13,573 bases of DNA from Candidatus Thiosymbion ectosymbiont of Robbea hypermnestra (lineage in GTDB: Bacteria > Pseudomonadota > Gammaproteobacteria > Chromatiales > Chromatiaceae). Under the pieces are notes generated by a model. That model did no database searches and was not told where the DNA came from. It saw only the letters and a list, made by a program, of their open reading frames with translations. The DNA is taken from the NCBI GenBank assembly GCA_020443945.1, contig JAIZWN010000121.1:1-13573 (forward strand), read 5' to 3'. The number at the start of each line of letters is the position of its first letter. Positions within the stretch are counted from its first letter, which is position 1. The position numbers and the translations under genes were made by a program. Of the stretch, positions 12,009 through 13,573 are shown one piece after another.

Positions 12009-13573
12009 GCAGCACGAGCTCCTCCTCCAGCCGGTCGAGCTGGCTGCTGTGAGTCGAGGCGTGCTCCCGGATCGGATCCAGATCGCCCAGATCGTCGAAG
12101 CCTTTGACCACCATCAGGCCGAATAGCTCGGCCTGTACCTCCCTGGCCCACCACCCGGCAAATTTCCCTTGACGCTGCACCCGGAAATGCAAACGCGGAT
12201 TGGGCTTAGAATCGCCCGGCTCGCGGTCCGTGTCGATGGCAATGTGCTGACAAATCCAATAGGCCAGCCGACCGAGCTTTTCCCGCGCTTGTTCCGCGGC
12301 ACGGTCATCACCGTCGTCGGCCCGATTCAGATAGGCGCGAGCGGCCCCGAGAAAGAAGAGCGGCAGATAATGCTCATCCAGACGCATCAGCCGTCGCCAA
12401 GGGGTAATGGGATCGCCTCGGGGCGTTTCGCGCTCCGCCCGCGCCAGCGCGTAACGTACCCGCGCACTGCCCGGAAAGTGTTCCACCGCGCGGCGTAACA
12501 GCGCCCGTGCCTGTTCCCGCTCCCCACGGTCGAGTTCCAGGAGCGCCGCTTCTCCGGCCGCGACCGAATCCCCCTCGCTTGCCGGCAAAAGCTGTTGCAG
12601 CAGGGCCTCGGCCCGGTCCCGGAAGTGGCCTGGCGCGCGGTCCGGGGAATAGGCCCGGATCGAGCGCGCCCAACCGCGGACCAGGAAGGCGTCGTTCGCG
12701 ATGATCTCGATTTCCCGCCGGTCGAGCGCGGATTCCGCGGGCGCCGCCCGCGAAGCGGCGCCGGACTCGGCCCGATCGGTTGGAGCCGGTGGTGACCCGT
12801 CGGTGTTCATCTCGCCGGAGGGTTCCATCGGCGATGCCTCGCTGCCGCCGGTATCGGCCATGTCATTCGGCCCGCGATATTCGGCCTTGGTCTCGGCGAG
12901 CTTGTTCTGCGCGAACCTCCTGGCCGGTCCGCTATAGGCGTATACGACCTTTGGGGGAGGCGCCGGGGTTTCAGGGTACTCGGTCCCTGGGGGTTCGCCC
13001 TGCCGCGCCTTGAGCATCCCAGTCAATCCGGTATGAGCATAGGAATCGCCCGGAAACCGTGCCAAGGTCTCGCGGTATTCGGCCTCGGCCTCGGGGAGCT
13101 TATTCTGGGCCTTGAGGGTTTCGGCCAGTCCGGTGCGGGCGTGGGCGTTGTCGGGAAACCGCGCCTTGGTCTCGCGGTATTCGGCCTCGGCCTCGAGGAG
13201 CTTATTCTGGGCCTTGAGGGTCTCGGCCAGTCCGTTGCGGGCGACGGCGTCGTCGGGAAACCGCGCCTTGGTCTCGCGGTATTCGGCCTCGGCCTCGGGG
13301 AGCTTGTGCCGGGCCTTGAGGGTCTCGGCCAGTCCGGTGCGGGCAACGGCGTCGTCGGGAAACCGCGCCTTGGCCTCGCGGTATTCGGCCTCGGCCTCGG
13401 GGAGCTTGTGCCGGGCCTTGAGGGTTTCGGCCAGTCCGTTGCGGGCGACGGCGTCGTCGGGAAACCACGCCTTGGTCTCGCGGTATTCGGCCCCGGCCTC
13501 GGGGAGCTTGTGCTGGGACTTGGGGGTTTGGGGCAGGCCGGTGGGGGCGCCGGGGTCGGCGGGAAGCCGCGGC
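11992..13573 (-). CDS. TPR-repeat protein, N-terminus beyond the window
   Basis: The frame is open from the right edge to the stop at 11992, giving at least 526 residues; a TTG at 13065 is internal (leucine within YRETLARFP), not a start. The N-terminal part holds five 34-residue units of the type DAVARNGLAETLKAQNKLLE + AEAEYRETKARFPD. The G/A, EA, Y and final P positions fit the tetratricopeptide (TPR) pattern of protein-binding helical pairs. Two degenerate units follow, then an acidic, S/P-rich linker. A C-terminal region of about 250 residues comes next, with another TPR-like stretch (AALLELDRGEREQARALLRR...HFPGSARVRYALARAE) and a domain I do not recognise. No membrane segment is seen; the true N-terminus, and any signal peptide, is outside. 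Function unknown; a scaffold role is the family default. Confidence 0.85.
   Translation of the reverse strand, partial: PRLPADPGAPTGLPQTPKSQHKLPEAGAEYRETKAWFPDDAVARNGLAETLKARHKLPEAEAEYREAKARFPDDAVARTGLAETLKARHKLPEAEAEYRETKARFPDDAVARNGLAETLKAQNKLLEAEAEYRETKARFPDNAHARTGLAETLKAQNKLPEAEAEYRETLARFPGDSYAHTGLTGMLKARQGEPPGTEYPETPAPPPKVVYAYSGPARRFAQNKLAETKAEYRGPNDMADTGGSEASPMEPSGEMNTDGSPPAPTDRAESGAASRAAPAESALDRREIEIIANDAFLVRGWARSIRAYSPDRAPGHFRDRAEALLQQLLPASEGDSVAAGEAALLELDRGEREQARALLRRAVEHFPGSARVRYALARAERETPRGDPITPWRRLMRLDEHYLPLFFLGAARAYLNRADDGDDRAAEQAREKLGRLAYWICQHIAIDTDREPGDSKPNPRLHFRVQRQGKFAGWWAREVQAELFGLMVVKGFDDLGDLDPIREHASTHSSQLDRLEEELVLRHARA
13050..13573 (-). repeat. 102-bp tandem repeats encoding 34-residue TPR units
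   Basis: The landmark CGGGAAACC recurs at 13152, 13254, 13356 and 13458, exactly 102 bp apart, with a variant at 13560. Units between 13152 and 13500 differ at only a few positions each. The unit before 13152 has begun to diverge, and the outermost unit, from 13500 to the edge, is markedly changed. Near-identity at the DNA level, including silent positions, implies recent unit duplication or conversion. Confidence 0.9.

Noticed and set aside
13023..13468. Long proline/arginine-rich frames in the TPR repeat region
   Set aside because: They are other-frame readings of the 102-bp repeat, which has no stops in several frames; the TPR frame alone gives a recognisable fold.
13050..13573. CRISPR array
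   Set aside because: The repeat has a 102-bp period with no unique spacers and codes for a continuous TPR protein.

Overview
The window looks like a chromosomal segment of a GC-rich gammaproteobacterium. The linked set ispB / rplU-rpmA-obgE-proB, an ErpA with the full gammaproteobacterial sequence, YgfZ and the codon use all fit a sulfur-oxidiser or Chromatiales-like lineage. That lineage guess is inference; no 16S gene or other strict marker is present. The right edge falls inside a tandem-repeat gene, and the outermost repeat unit looks degraded, so it may be a contig end.

Layout, left to right. (1) 1-267: upstream region of erpA with a REP-like palindrome and a 16-nt insertion-sequence-end-like motif. 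(2) erpA on +, convergent with and slightly overlapping a small Nif11-domain gene on -. (3) tRNA-Pro(CGG) and ispB on -, the tRNA lying 25 nt after ispB. (4) A compact divergent promoter region, then rplU and rpmA on +, a strong intrinsic terminator, an inverted repeat, obgE, a 260-nt spacer with repeat ends, and proB. (5) 5517-7069: a visibly AT-richer island with a DUF3800 gene (predicted RNase H-like fold), followed at once by a 151-bp element with inverted ends flanked by TA, and more repeat remnants. (6) A single-domain rhodanese on +. (7) 7541-7906: repeats, including a 111-bp element with 21-bp inverted ends. (8) An RNase II/RNB-family exoribonuclease on -, divergent from ygfZ on +. (9) 10879-11324: a 446-nt repeat mosaic. 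(10) folK on - and a large TPR protein on -, open at the right edge, with near-identical 102-bp repeats.

The core genes are housekeeping: Fe-S cluster delivery (erpA, ygfZ), quinone side chain (ispB), large ribosomal subunit proteins and assembly (rplU, rpmA, obgE), proline synthesis (proB), folate synthesis (folK) and RNA turnover (RNB). ErpA and YgfZ both serve Fe-S protein maturation but are not in one operon. The accessory signal sits between these genes: a DUF3800 island, several small non-coding inverted-repeat elements from at least four sequence families, a standalone Nif11 protein and a recently expanded TPR array. I see no CRISPR array and no complete insertion sequence with a transposase. 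Nothing here is clearly a new multi-gene system; the best leads are the DUF3800 island with its abutting MITE-like element, the Nif11 gene and the TPR array.
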